Part shown: positions 9,122 through 19,766 of the stretch, piece after piece
Position numbering within the stretch: the first letter of the stretch is position 1
Layout: each line of letters starts with the position of its first letter
NCBI GenBank assembly: GCA_029945375.1
Contig: CM057065.1
Span: 930,001-994,000, forward strand
DNA: 64,000 nt
Reading direction: 5' to 3'
DNA from: Agaricus subrufescens
Lineage: Eukaryota; Basidiomycota; Agaricomycetes; Agaricales; Agaricaceae
The notes under the pieces: model-generated
Databases searched by the model: none
What the model was told of the DNA's origin: nothing
Seen by the model: the letters and a program-made list of their open reading frames with translations, nothing else
Made by a program: the position numbers and the translations under genes

Positions 9122-12050
9122 ATGACCGCCTTCTCTTTGCATGTCCCTCGGTTCTTGCGTTCTCGTCGCTCGCAGCGCTCTCGTTCACCAAATCCGCCTC
9201 CTGCTAACCCGGGTGATAACGATCCGCATCCTAGCCCGTCTCCTGCTTTGTCCTCTCGTCCTCCCTCTACACGTGGTGCCCTCGAGCAGCCCGTCCATGC
9301 CACTGGCACCTCTCGTCCACTACCTTCAAACGACCTAATAAATCATCCAATTTTTGTAGGTCGCGGTCGTGATGACAGGTCAACAGGAAATTGCAGTGAT
9401 CCGTTCTCGCAGGCTCTACAGCCAATCAACATTGTTGGGCCGGAGTCTGCGCCCCAGCCTACTCCCCAGGACTCGATTGCGCATCTGCCCGCTCATCTCC
9501 CACATCTTCCCTATTCCCCAGAGTCAACTCAATCCATGCATCCATCGTGTTCACGCATGGCGGTGTCGCATCAATCCTTTGGTTTGGAACACCAGCGTGT
9601 GAGTATCGTTTATGATTTCACCTGTGATCCGGGATGCTGAGACATTCGAAGACGACGCCAGGAGAGAGTTTGACGCTGCCACAGTACACGATGCAAGAAA
9701 ATTTCAAAGATGCGCATGATTTTACCATGGTGGCGCCGACCTTCATTGACGGCAATGGTGACAGACCTCCAGTTTGCCAATATGTGTCAGGAGCTGAACA
9801 ATGTCTTCGCTAGTCACATTGACAAACATCAACACGTCGACATACTGTAAGCGGCCCACCTCTTTCGTTGCCACTACTGATCATTATACTTGCAGTCATG
9901 GAAAAACTTCTGGAGAGGACGATTCGAGGAGCAGCTTCTGATTCCTCCGATCGCTATCCACCACCGCGTTGTCATCCCGGCACACGTTTGGAAATCCTCG
10001 AACGATGCCTCCATTTCATCGCCCACTGCAGTGACCAGCAAAAGATGCGCTGGGTAGTCGGCTCAGCTGGTGTGGGCAAGTCGGCCATCATGCAAAGCGT
10101 CGCCGACTCTCCGCAACTTAAAGTGGCCTCCAACGCGTCGGTCTTCTTTTCTATCAACGGACGTGACGATGGAACCAAGGCCATTATCACATTTTCCTAC
10201 CAGCTTGCCGCGAAATCTAAAGTTTATCGTAATGTCATCGAGGACATAATTACACATGAACCATCTCTCCTGGAATCGTCGATACCTCGTCAATTCCAAA
10301 AATTTATTGTTGATCCCTTTGTCCACAACCACGCCCTGAACTCTGCTGGGCGGGTGCTCATCATCATCGATGGACTCGATGAGTGCAAACAAACCCATAT
10401 CCAGGTCGAGCTTCTCCGACTTATCTCTACTTTCTGCATTTTGCACCCTTCCTCACCCGTCGCATGGTTAATCGCTAGCCGCCCCGAAACACACATCACT
10501 TCTTTCTTTTCTAGACCTGACGTAGCACCAGCATATGTGAAGGAGGAAATTGCCGTGGATTCTGACAAGGCCCTGGCAGATGTTGAATCATATCTTCGCG
10601 ATGAGTTGACCAAGATGAGGACGGCATTTGACTTTCTCAGTCCTCATTGGCCTGATGAACAACATCTGTGGAAATTGGCGCGTGCTGCGGGCGGGCTATT
10701 CGCATATGCAGCTACTGCTGTCAGATACATCGGAGATCCATATGTTGGAGACCCGGTAGCACAGCTCTCTGACGTCCTGAATGTCATTGATGAGCTTCCT
10801 CTACACGACGTACCACAGGATCAGCATCCGATGGCTCTACTTGATGCGTTGTATAACCGAATTCTGTCCAATATTCCTCCCAGAATCTTCATAAATATTC
10901 GAAAACTCTTATTGTTACTGGCATCGGATTGGGATTTTGCTCTCCACACTTTAAACGAAGATAACCTTGTTGTCCTGTGCAACTGGTTAGGTATGACTGC
11001 CGATGAAGCATACGCTGCTCTCAATCGCCTCCGGTCTGTTTTGAATTTGCCCCAACGCCATGAAGCCCATCGGAAAGCGCTCAAGCCGCTCCATAAATCA
11101 TTCATCGACTACCTACACCGATCCGGATTTTCACCTGATATCGTGCTTGAAGCGCAGAAAATCAAGACCCAATGTGCATTTAGGGTACTAAACGAAGCTT
11201 CTGGTGGTGTCAATTTTGGTCATCGCGATCATTGGTCTAATTATGGCACCCTGGCTCGCACTGATGGTACTGGTGGCCAGATCTCGATTACTTGGCAGGT
11301 TAATGGGGAAGATGACTGGGATGATGATAAAACACGGTTGGTTATGTATAAGCTGGCTGTGGGAGAGGTTGCGGCCGGGATGGAACGAGGAGATCCGGTG
11401 TTCCAGACCGAGTTCTGCATTCGGCTCTTGACCACTCAATTTGCGACTTATGAAGAGGTCAATTTTCCATATCGCGAGTTGTGCGAATTTGTGTTTGTGA
11501 GTGCCACAGAATCTGTTTTTATATCTGTGCGACTAAAATTATGCATCAGGATAAATCTCGGTGTCATGAATTTATGATGCGTGGCATACTCAAGCAAATA
11601 CCTACCCGGGCAATTCCCATCAGCAAAATCAGTAGCGTTTTCGGACTTAGACTGTATTTCTATCGTCCTGTGACAACGATCACTCTACCTGACCCGTGGA
11701 ATTCCTCTTGTGAGGTGAGTGAAATATTTGTGTTTCGGCCTATCCATTGAAGTTGTGCTGTACAGCATCAACGGGTGGGCCAATGGGACCTAGGACACGA
11801 GCACAGTTGGACAACGGTCTTTGAGAAAACTGGCTGTCATTCCTGCCTTACAAGGCTTAAACGCCAATTCGACAGTTGGATTAGCCGTCATCCAGATCAT
11901 ACTGTCCCAATTATGTTCACTTCAACCCCCTACACCTGTGTTGAAGTTTGGTTTGTTGATCCGGAGGATGGTGTATCAGAGTGGACTTATCAGTTCTGGC
12001 TTTATCAAGGTAATGCTGACGAGCGTAAGAAGCTTGAGAACGCTATATAA
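9122..12050 (+). CDS. NACHT-domain NLR-like protein, copy 1 (intact, 884 aa)
   Basis: Exons 9122-9596, 9662-9757, 9814-9846, 9896-11496, 11550-11714 and 11766-12050 join to 884 codons plus stop. The start at ATG 9122 is chosen because the paralogue downstream begins with the same run (FSL..PRFLRSRRS). Residues 1-160 are basic then Pro/Ser-rich. Residues 160-205 form a short Asn/Thr linker. A NACHT NTPase follows, with Walker A GSAGVGKS at about 257-264 and Walker B VLIIIDGLDEC at about 355-365, then the ASRPETHI sensor region. No WD40, ankyrin or TPR repeats follow. The protein ends in a roughly 150-residue Cys/Trp-rich tail encoded by the last two exons. Fungal NLRs of this type are intracellular signalling ATPases linked to non-self recognition and programmed cell death; that role is inferred from the family. 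The exon 1 donor needs GTGTGAGT at 9597 for frame; the stronger-looking GTGAGT two bases later breaks the frame. Confidence 0.85.
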
Positions 12051-12159
12051 CATATTCTTTTGCGACCGAGTAGGTCCTGTTGCAAATTTTGCCATTAGTA
12101 TTGCTGAGTTTCGAATTTACGAATATTTTCCATGTTTGTACATCTTTTGACGTCAAGCG

Positions 12160-12432
12160 TTCAAGGGTTTAGTGTTCCAACGACGACTCTACCTATTCCA
12201 TGGGATTCGTTTTGTAAAGTGAGTCTGATATTCGTTTTTATCTGTGCGCCCATCCAATTTGGGCTGCACAGCATGAACGAGTGGGCTTATGGGAATCAGG
12301 GAAAGAATAGGATTGGACGACTGTCATTGATCCGCGCGATTGTACTTTCTGCTTTCAATGGTTCAACTATCAAGTAGAGAGTTGGATTAGCAGATTTCTG
12401 GGTCATGCTGTCATAGCTGTGATCGCCATTGT
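12160..12432 (+). pseudogene. Relic of the last two exons of a third NLR copy
   Basis: About 110 bp past the stop of NLR copy 1 the sequence again matches the end of its exon 5 (12160-12218), a GT...AG intron (12219-12271) and the start of its last exon (12272-12432). The readable pieces (TLPIPWDSFCK, HERVGLWESGKE, then DWTTV) are closer to the tail of copy 2 than of copy 1. An in-frame TAG stands where copy 2 has CAG. The NACHT part is missing. This is the stump of a lost tandem copy rather than an alternative exon, because copy 1 already has its own last exon and stop. Confidence 0.75.
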
Positions 12433-12828
12433 ATACATATAGTGACTACTCTACTATTTGTGCACATCTCGTGTAACTCAAGATCACTGTTTCATTGCCC
12501 CCGCTCATCGCCGTTCCTCCCCATTATCAGAGGCGTACCAAGAGCGGCAACAGGTATGTACACCGGAAATTTGGAATGAAAGGAGATTTAGCAGTCTCCA
12601 ATCAATGACCGGTGGAAGGTACAGAAAATCGGGGAAAGTATCGATAGGAGAGCTCCGGAGCTGTTAGGCAAAAAATGAGAATGAATTTTTGAAAGTTGCG
12701 TGTTTGTTTTATGCCCCCTTTGTTTCTTACTCGCAGCTAATGATTCACTCACGGATCACTGTTTGATTGACATTCGCACCCACTTGCCAGGGAGCGTTGG
12801 AAAGGCAGAGGCACGAGCGGGGACTGAA
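12433..12828. other. Intergenic spacer between NLR relic and NLR copy 2
   Basis: No gene supported; the short frame at 12458-12667 has no family pattern. The spacer ends in a TATA box for the next gene. Confidence 0.5.
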
Positions 12829-12837
12829 TATAAATAA
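12829..12837 (+). promoter_or_regulatory. TATA box upstream of NLR copy 2
   Basis: TATAAATAA lies 112 bp before the ATG chosen for NLR copy 2, a plausible distance for a fungal core promoter plus leader. Confidence 0.5.
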
Positions 12838-12948
12838 CTTGACTTCATCTCTGATCATGGGCTTCAATGGGCGTTAATTTGCAGTCATGTGCCTGCATTT
12901 CCCATGTCGAGCAGCGGATGCTGTTTGCTTCGGCCCTCGACTATCGCG

Positions 12949-15854
12949 ATGCCTGACTTTTCCCTCCGCATTCCTCGATTTTTGCGTTCACGACGCTCGC
13001 GCTCACCCAAATCACCCCCAGCTGGTTCGCGTGATGATGCGGCCGCCTGCCAGGCTCCACATGTTATCCCATCTTCTGCCCTGTCTTCTTGTCCATCTTC
13101 CGTACATGGTGCTCCTAAGCATGCCGACCATGCTGAAATGGGTACTTCTCACTCACTACTCCCCAGTAAACTGGCTTACTCTCGAACTCCACAGACCCCC
13201 TCAGTATTAGTGGCCAGCCCCCGCAAAATTCCCAAACAATTGCACCAATCAATGTTGACGACGCGAACTCTGCATCCAATCGCGCTCTTTGGGATTCATT
13301 TGCACCACTGTCTAATCCCGCGGATACAACACCATCCCAGCATCTATCTTACCCACTTGCTATGCCTTCCCAACAAACTCCGGTTCCGGACCTACAAAGG
13401 GTGAGTTTATTTCGTAAAATTCACTTGTTAATAATGGGATTAATGCATTCAAAGACACATGCAGGCAAGGAGTTTCCATCACTATACCGCCAGCATCAAG
13501 GCATGTTCATCAAGCGCACAATCTTTTCGCAACAGGGAACTTCATTGATGTTAGCAACCTGAGTTGTAAGAGTTGAATTCTATCCGCGTGAATAGTCATC
13601 TCACGAACAGTATCTCTAAAAGTGACAAATAATATCAACAATTCAAACAACTGTAAGCAGCGTACTCGTTTCGTTACCACTACTGATCGTCTCTCTGGTA
13701 GTCATGGAGAAGTTTCTGAAGGAAACGATCCCTGGAGCAGCAGCTGATTCTTCTGCTCGCGATCCTCCCCCACGCTGTCATCCTGGAACTCGTTTGGCCA
13801 TTCTAGAACGATGCCTATATTTTGTCGCTCACTGCAACGGGGCGAAAAAAATGCGCTGGGTAGTCGGAGCAGCCGGTGTAGGCAAGTCTGCCGTCATGCA
13901 AAATGTGGCTGAGTCTCCCCAGTCCGAAGTCACCTGCAACGCGTGGTCTTCTTTTCTGTCAACGGACGCAGTGACGGGACAAAGGCCATCATGACCCTTT
14001 CCTACCAGTTCGCTGCCAAATCAAAGGTGTATCGCAATGTCATCGAGGGCCAGGTCACCGATGACCCCAGGCTCCTTCAGTCGTCGATGACCATCCAATT
14101 CGAAAAGTTCATCATCCAGCCCTTCATCCATGACCCGGACTTAAACGCTGCCGGCCGCTTGTTGATCATCATTGATGGTCTTGACGAGTGTAGTGACACG
14201 CGCATCCAGATCGAGCTCCTCCGCCTTATTTCTAATTTCTGTGCCTCGTATCCTTCGTCGCCCATCGTTTCGCTCATCGCCAGCCGCCCCGAACCACATA
14301 TCACTTCCTTCTTTTCCCGGCCCGAGGTTGCACTAGTATATGAGAAGGAGGAAATTGCTGTAGATTCCGATGAGGCTCGGGCAGACGTTGAACGCGTTCT
14401 GCGCCACGATTTGGCGGAGATTGGGAAAGCGTCCGAATTTCTTGGTCCTCGATGGCCCGACCAACGTGATTTGTGGAAACTAGCCAGCGCAGCGGGCGGA
14501 CTATTTGCGTACGCGCATACTGTCATCAGATACATTGGCGACTCGAGTATTGGAGACCCAGCGCTGCAGCTATCTGATGTTCTGAAGGTCATTGATGAGC
14601 TTCCGATGCATGACGTACCACGAGATCAGCATCCAATGGCTCTACTTGATGCATTGTATGCCCGAATCCTGTCCAATGTTCCTCCAAAAATCATGATAAA
14701 TGCCCGGAAAATCTTGTTACTACTGGCGTCGGAGTGGGATCTGGCCTTAGACTTTGGCAGTTCGTTCATTGTCATGTGCAATTGGCTAGGTATGACTGCT
14801 GATGAAGCATATGCTGCTCTCAATCGTCTCCGGTCGGTTTTGGATTTTCCTCCACGTCACAAAGCTCATAAAAAACCACTGAAACCATTCCACAAATCGT
14901 TCATCGACTACCTATTCCGGTCCGGGTTTTCCACTGATCTCAAACTTGAAGCACAAGAAATCAAAACTCGATGCGCATTCAGGGTACTAGTTAAAACCCC
15001 TGGTGGTGTTCGTTTCGGTGGTATGAACTCTTCGTTCCGTTATGGAGAGCTGGTTCGCACTGGTGGTACTGGTGACCAGATTTTGATTACCTGGCACGCT
15101 GATGAGGGGATTGATTGGGATGATGATAGAATACGGTTGAGTTTGTATCAGCTGGCTGTGGGAGAGGTTGCGGCCGGGGTGAAACGAGGAGATCCGGTAT
15201 TCCAGACTGAGTCCTGCATCAGACTCTTGACCACTCAGTTTCAGACTTATCAGGACGAACATTTCCCATATCGTGAATTGCGCGACTTTGTGTTTGTGAG
15301 TGCCATATAAGCTATTCATTCCTACTTTGTGTGACTGAAAATATACATAATTAAAGGATAAATCTCTATTTCATGGATTTATGAAAAACGGCGTACTCAA
15401 ACAAATACCTGCAAAGTCAATCCCCATTCACAATACCAGCCAATATTGTGACTTCAAACTGCAATTTCATTGTCCTGCTTCAACGACAATTCGACCTGAT
15501 CCATGGAATTCATCTTGCAAGGCTAGTCAAGCGTTTGCGTTTATAAGCCTCCGCTGATTTTGTTCTCTACAGCATAAACAAAGAGGACAATGGGAGCAAG
15601 GAAAAGAGCAGAATTGGACGACAACTTTTGGTCCGGATGATTGTACTTTCTGTGTTGAAAGGCTTGAACGCCAGTTGAAAACGTTGATTGACCGGCGCTC
15701 AGATCACCCTGTCTTGATAATGTTCACTTCCGAGCTACGTTGTTGTGTGCAAGTTCAGTTTGTTGATCCAGAGGATGATGTATCGGAGTGGACGTACTGG
15801 TTGTGGGTGCTTTTTTTTCGAGAAGACCGCAGGCAACTTGGGGGCACTATATAA
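12949..15854 (+). pseudogene. NACHT-domain NLR-like gene, copy 2, with single-base frameshift
   Basis: Exons by comparison with copy 1 are 12949-13400, 13465-13565, 13611-13652, 13702-15295, 15357-15521 and 15573-15854. The ATG at 12949 matches copy 1; in-frame ATGs upstream (for example 12904) could add about 15 residues. The N-terminus (FSLRIPRFLRSRRS), Asn-rich linker, Walker A GAAGVGKS and Walker B LLIIIDGLDEC are all present. However, copy 1 reads AACGCGTCGGTC where copy 2 reads AACGCGTGGTC at about 13940-13950. One base is missing between 13944 and 13945, so everything after Walker A is out of frame with the start. The remaining 1.35 kb of the exon is open in the second frame, which suggests a recent break or a sequencing/assembly error. 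The last intron begins with GC (15522) instead of GT. If the lost base were only an error, the protein would be nearly as long as copy 1. Confidence 0.8.
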
Positions 15855-16083
15855 TGTATTATGTATTTTCAAAGCTATAGAATTCATTGCTCATTTTGAA
15901 ATTCTAGTCTCAGAAATCGTGAACAACAGATTGAAAGAGGTGGATAATATTATCACATTGTCAAAACCAAAGAAAATTAAGGATACAACCTCAAGTCGAG
16001 TACCGGGTAAAGTAATAAATATGTACTTCTGAATCAACTCAGTCCATAGCTAATGATAATCGCATTTGTTCATTGATTTTGGA

Positions 16084-16920
16084 CTACCGAATCCAGGTGA
16101 CATTATTGTTATTTCCAGTGACGCTGGCAGACTGATCCACATAGATATTCTTCACGCTTCCACCCATCTGTACATAGTTGACTCTGTTGACTCGCCCAGT
16201 CCCTCTGGGTGTCCAATGTCGAGATGGCCATGATGTATGATAGGATGTGTCGAGAGACGGTGATGGGGGTGGTGAAGGAGAACCACGAGAGGATATCCCT
16301 GAACTCGAATGTATATCGGAAAAGGGGAACCCAGGCGGAAACGAAGGAGGCTGAGCCCAACCTGCCTGTAACATTGGTGGTTGCCCAAAATTGGGAGCAT
16401 GAGTTACCGTATTGACTGAGTAATAAGGTGGCGGAAGGAAGCTGTTTGTTTGAGCGTTCTGTTGAATGTTGACAAAATTCACAGCTGGGTCAAAGAACGT
16501 TCCAGAGGTTTGGAAGTCGTTGGTTCTCGAAGTCTGGCCATAATAATAGGGTTGATCGCGAAATGACGATGAAAGTCCATCATCAGGGATCGAACCTCGT
16601 GCTCTCTCCTCCCATTGCCTCATGGCTCGTTCTCGGCCAATCCTTTCCTCCTCCGTAGCTCGAATTTTCTTCTGTAGCTGTGGATTACCCTGTGCGTCAC
16701 CGAGATATTCATTATGCCACCACACACCACCCTCGAGAGTGAACGACCAGCAGACACCAGATGGCTCTATCTGGATAGCGGTCGTCGGGTTTGGGTCACT
16801 GAAGCGATTATGAACTCGACTGAAATGAGTGTCCTTGTCAATGATAATTTGTTGTCCGTAATCGAGGTCGATGATGGTCTTCGCATGTCGGTTAATCTGT
16901 GGTGTCGAGAGCGAAGTCAT
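16084..16920 (-). CDS. Uncharacterised 278-aa protein with Asn/Gly/Val-rich C-terminal motif
   Basis: Single exon, ATG at 16920, with a TATA box about 53 bp upstream. Residues 1-60 are well structured. Around residues 55-80 the spacing of W..G..WWHN..P is faintly like a WW domain but the second Trp is absent, so I do not call one. Residues 85-105 are charged and helical. Residues 110-240 are low-complexity Pro/Ser/Tyr with a PPPY motif (a WW-domain ligand type). The last 30 residues read VQMGGSVKNIYVDQSASV followed by TGNNNNVT, a compact hydrophobic/Asn/Gly pattern of the sort seen in fungal amyloid signalling tails. The gene converges on the NLR pair, 230 bp from the end of copy 2. A partnership with the NLRs is inference only. 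No known family recognised. Confidence 0.7.
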   Translation of the reverse strand: MTSLSTPQINRHAKTIIDLDYGQQIIIDKDTHFSRVHNRFSDPNPTTAIQIEPSGVCWSFTLEGGVWWHNEYLGDAQGNPQLQKKIRATEEERIGRERAMRQWEERARGSIPDDGLSSSFRDQPYYYGQTSRTNDFQTSGTFFDPAVNFVNIQQNAQTNSFLPPPYYSVNTVTHAPNFGQPPMLQAGWAQPPSFPPGFPFSDIHSSSGISSRGSPSPPPSPSLDTSYHTSWPSRHWTPRGTGRVNRVNYVQMGGSVKNIYVDQSASVTGNNNNVTWIR

Positions 16921-16972
16921 GATGATGGTGGTAGAAAGTTAGCTTGGTACAGGAGCATATATGGCGTAGCCA

Positions 16973-16981
16973 CCTTTATAG
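16973..16981 (-). promoter_or_regulatory. TATA box of the 16084-16920 gene
   Basis: CTATAAAGG on the minus strand, 53 bp before the ATG. Confidence 0.5.
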
Positions 16982-17741
16982 TCCGAAGCCGTGCCGCGTA
17001 TGCCCTTCTGATCACTCAAGCTTCTTTTGAATGAGTCAGAATAACGTTCAGCTGTGTTGCCTTGACCTCTCGTTTACTCCACTGTAAACCTCCGGATACT
17101 CTGACACAACTGAGTCCCACTCTTATGCCCAACCAATCAAACATCCCTCAGCGCTGAAATTGCTGTCAGAGCCAGCTTCTGGATTGTCGGTCATGGTTGG
17201 TAAAGCACGCTATACTTGGTCCTTGACTTTGAGAATACTGGTCCATGCGTTCCTGGACCGAGGAGACAGTGCCTGTAGAGGAGAACAATAGCCTTGAACG
17301 GGTTCATAGGGGTCGAGATGCCTATTAGGGGATAGGAACTGCCCAAATAAAGTGCGCGTAGCCGTCGAACACGGGCATTGACTCCATACCTCAATCCTCT
17401 GGCGGGATACCCATCATCCCTCATTCCCTACCATGGTCAGAATCGTAAATGCAAACACTGCCTCAGAAATGATGGTGAGACCGTATTAGGAGAACCGGCG
17501 TTAAGAGAGCAAGGTCGTCATGGATTATAGAGCACTAGTGCTCGGATTGATCCCGGAAGGAGGAGCTCACCTTATTAGCCCTGGAACCCCCAATCTTGAA
17601 TAGCTGTTATGATAAGGCAAGTGATACGACCGGATGGAGCGAGTTGAGGGGCAGTACTTCACACCCACGAGCAGGAATTCATGGGGAGACGAGGTAGATC
17701 GGTGCCATGAGAAATGCGTCAAGCACTAATGCAATAGTAAG
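16982..17741. other. Intergenic
   Basis: No gene supported. A minus frame at 17191-17424 has no start context or family pattern. Confidence 0.4.
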
Positions 17742-18830
17742 TCAATGATCGTGAGGCGTTTCGTCTCCGGTTATACAGTCATCCATGTCGTATGTCACAC
17801 CTCCTCTAAAGCTTCGTTGCTGCATTTCGCGAGGAGGCTTACCAATGCAGGTGATCTCCGTCATCCTTCTCTCATTAGGAACATCATACCTGTCAAGTAA
17901 TGACGAGTTCATGTCTCGGCGAAGATAGAGTTTATGCATCTCTTCGTGATTTCTTGGTGTGAGCGTAAAGTCAATGTCAACTCTGAAGAAGGTGCGTGAC
18001 ATTGACAAGAGCCGGTTCTGTCGGAAAATGCCGCAATTTCCTCATTGTTCCTGCATTGTCCTCACCCAGATCATCAGATCCGTGTCTCAACATGACCAGG
18101 GTACCGTCCCCATTTTCTGCCGAACATTCTATATCTTGAGGCGCGTATATCCGTACTAGCGTAGGGTATGATCTCAGAATCTGCAGAGTTCTACTCGACG
18201 GGCACAGTCGGTGTGGGCGTTATCTACGGTCTCAGGCTCCACGATCTCTCAGTCGTTTCTTCGTTATCTCCAGCGGTCCTGGTACTTACGTCAACTCTTA
18301 TTCGTGTTTGTGTATCCCCGGAAGCATCAATAATTCGGCAGTTCACGATTCTGACACCTTCTAGCACACCAACATTCCGGTAAACACATCTCTCCAACGC
18401 ACCGGCCGCGGTCGCACCATCGGGGCGCGGTGAGAATAGTTGTGAAATATTCGTCTAAATCTAACTCAAAGCAAAAACCGATCGCAGCGTGTCATCCGCA
18501 TACACCGATCGCCGATATGTCAAAACTAGGGCTACGAACCCCACTCAGGTAGTGCAGGGATGCCAAGGACAGCAAACTCTCAGTCCTGTCTGTGACGATA
18601 AGCGAACGACAATGGTGGTCTATTATTGTTGCCAGGTTTCCAGTTATCGCGAACAATAATTCAAATGATGACAATGTCAGATTCGTGCGCCAAGGCGGTA
18701 TAATATCCTCAGTGTTGGAATAATAACACGTGTGTTCATGCATACAAATCACACCTTGAGCGAAGGCTTCTTTTATGGGCACCAGTGGCTGAAAGCAACC
18801 TCGCGAATCATCTCGTGAGCTCGGCCAGGG
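17742..18830 (-). pseudogene. Unrecognised multi-exon gene or pseudogene
   Basis: Three blocks on the minus strand look protein-coding but do not join cleanly. Block 1 (about 18820-18498) is a clean frame with TNLTLSSFELLFAITGNLA. Block 2 (about 18431-18284) follows a good acceptor and reads ALERCVYRNVGVLEGVRIV then NCRIIDASGD, ending at a strong GTAAGT donor. Block 3 (about 18185-18005) reads RIYAPQDIECSAENGDGTLV and continues to THLLQ. It appears to go on one base out of frame as VDIDFTLTPRNHEEMHKLYL down to 17742. The one-base slip near 18000 and the unclear joins suggest a decayed gene. I do not recognise the family. The overlapping plus-strand frames in this stretch are shadows. Confidence 0.35.
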
Positions 18831-19699
18831 GCGGCTCAGACGTCACGGGTATTAAAGGCTCATATTATGCTCATATCCAGCTCATATCAATCTTGAAATT
18901 GATTCCTACCAGATGTTGACCACTCTTGGTTCAGTCAACACACGTAGGATGTCGGGGGAAGATACAGGCTAAAAAAACACCTTGTTCAAACTAACAATAT
19001 TCCACTTGATATCTGATTACATCACCAGTATAAACAGATCTGATCACAGATATTCATCAAGTCCGTTCTGGACTCTTCTCTTTCGAAATTACTTTCGAGT
19101 TTGGTTACTCATAAATCTCAAGGTAGAGATATGAATGAGATCCACAAGATCAGGTTGTCTCCGAACTATGCGGTGGCATAAACCCCCAGGCACGTGGCAG
19201 TAGGTCAATGCTTCTATCTAGGCTCGCGCAAACGACTTGCGCTATCAGCCAGGCTGTTCAGACTTTAGTAAATACTTTGGTCCGTGCAAGTTCATTCCAT
19301 ACTCGACTCCCAGGTTCAACCGAATGATGTCCTTGGTCTTTTCATTTGTTTATCTGCCTGCCTGCTCCGCCGGGACCCTGTCCGGCCAACTCCAACTCCA
19401 ATAAATAGGATGCCCTGATAATGGATTTATTAACCTAATTTAGCCCTTTATTGAGGTGACATTTTTTCGGTAGTGGAGAATCTGATCTGCCGTCCAGGGA
19501 TCGAATGATATTAGCACCTCGGTCGCTTAATATCAATTCAATCAACGGGAAGATTGATGCATATTGTGGGTGTCTGAGAAAAAATCAGCTACGAACCCTG
19601 GGCGCTCAGCCTCATGCTTCGAAACTCTAGATATGCTCCGATTCAAATAAGACTAAACATTACAGCTTTGTGGGTGCCACACTGAGGCCTTCAAAATGC
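18831..19699. other. Intergenic
   Basis: Nothing gene-like found on either strand. Confidence 0.5.
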
Positions 19700-19706
19700 T
19701 ATAAAT
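19700..19706 (+). promoter_or_regulatory. TATA box of the 19767-20348 gene
   Basis: TATAAAT, 67 bp upstream of the ATG. Confidence 0.5.
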
Positions 19707-19766
19707 CCGATGCCGAACCCCCCGTTCTTGCCTCCAGGCAATCCAGTATTCTTTTTTCCCACTACG

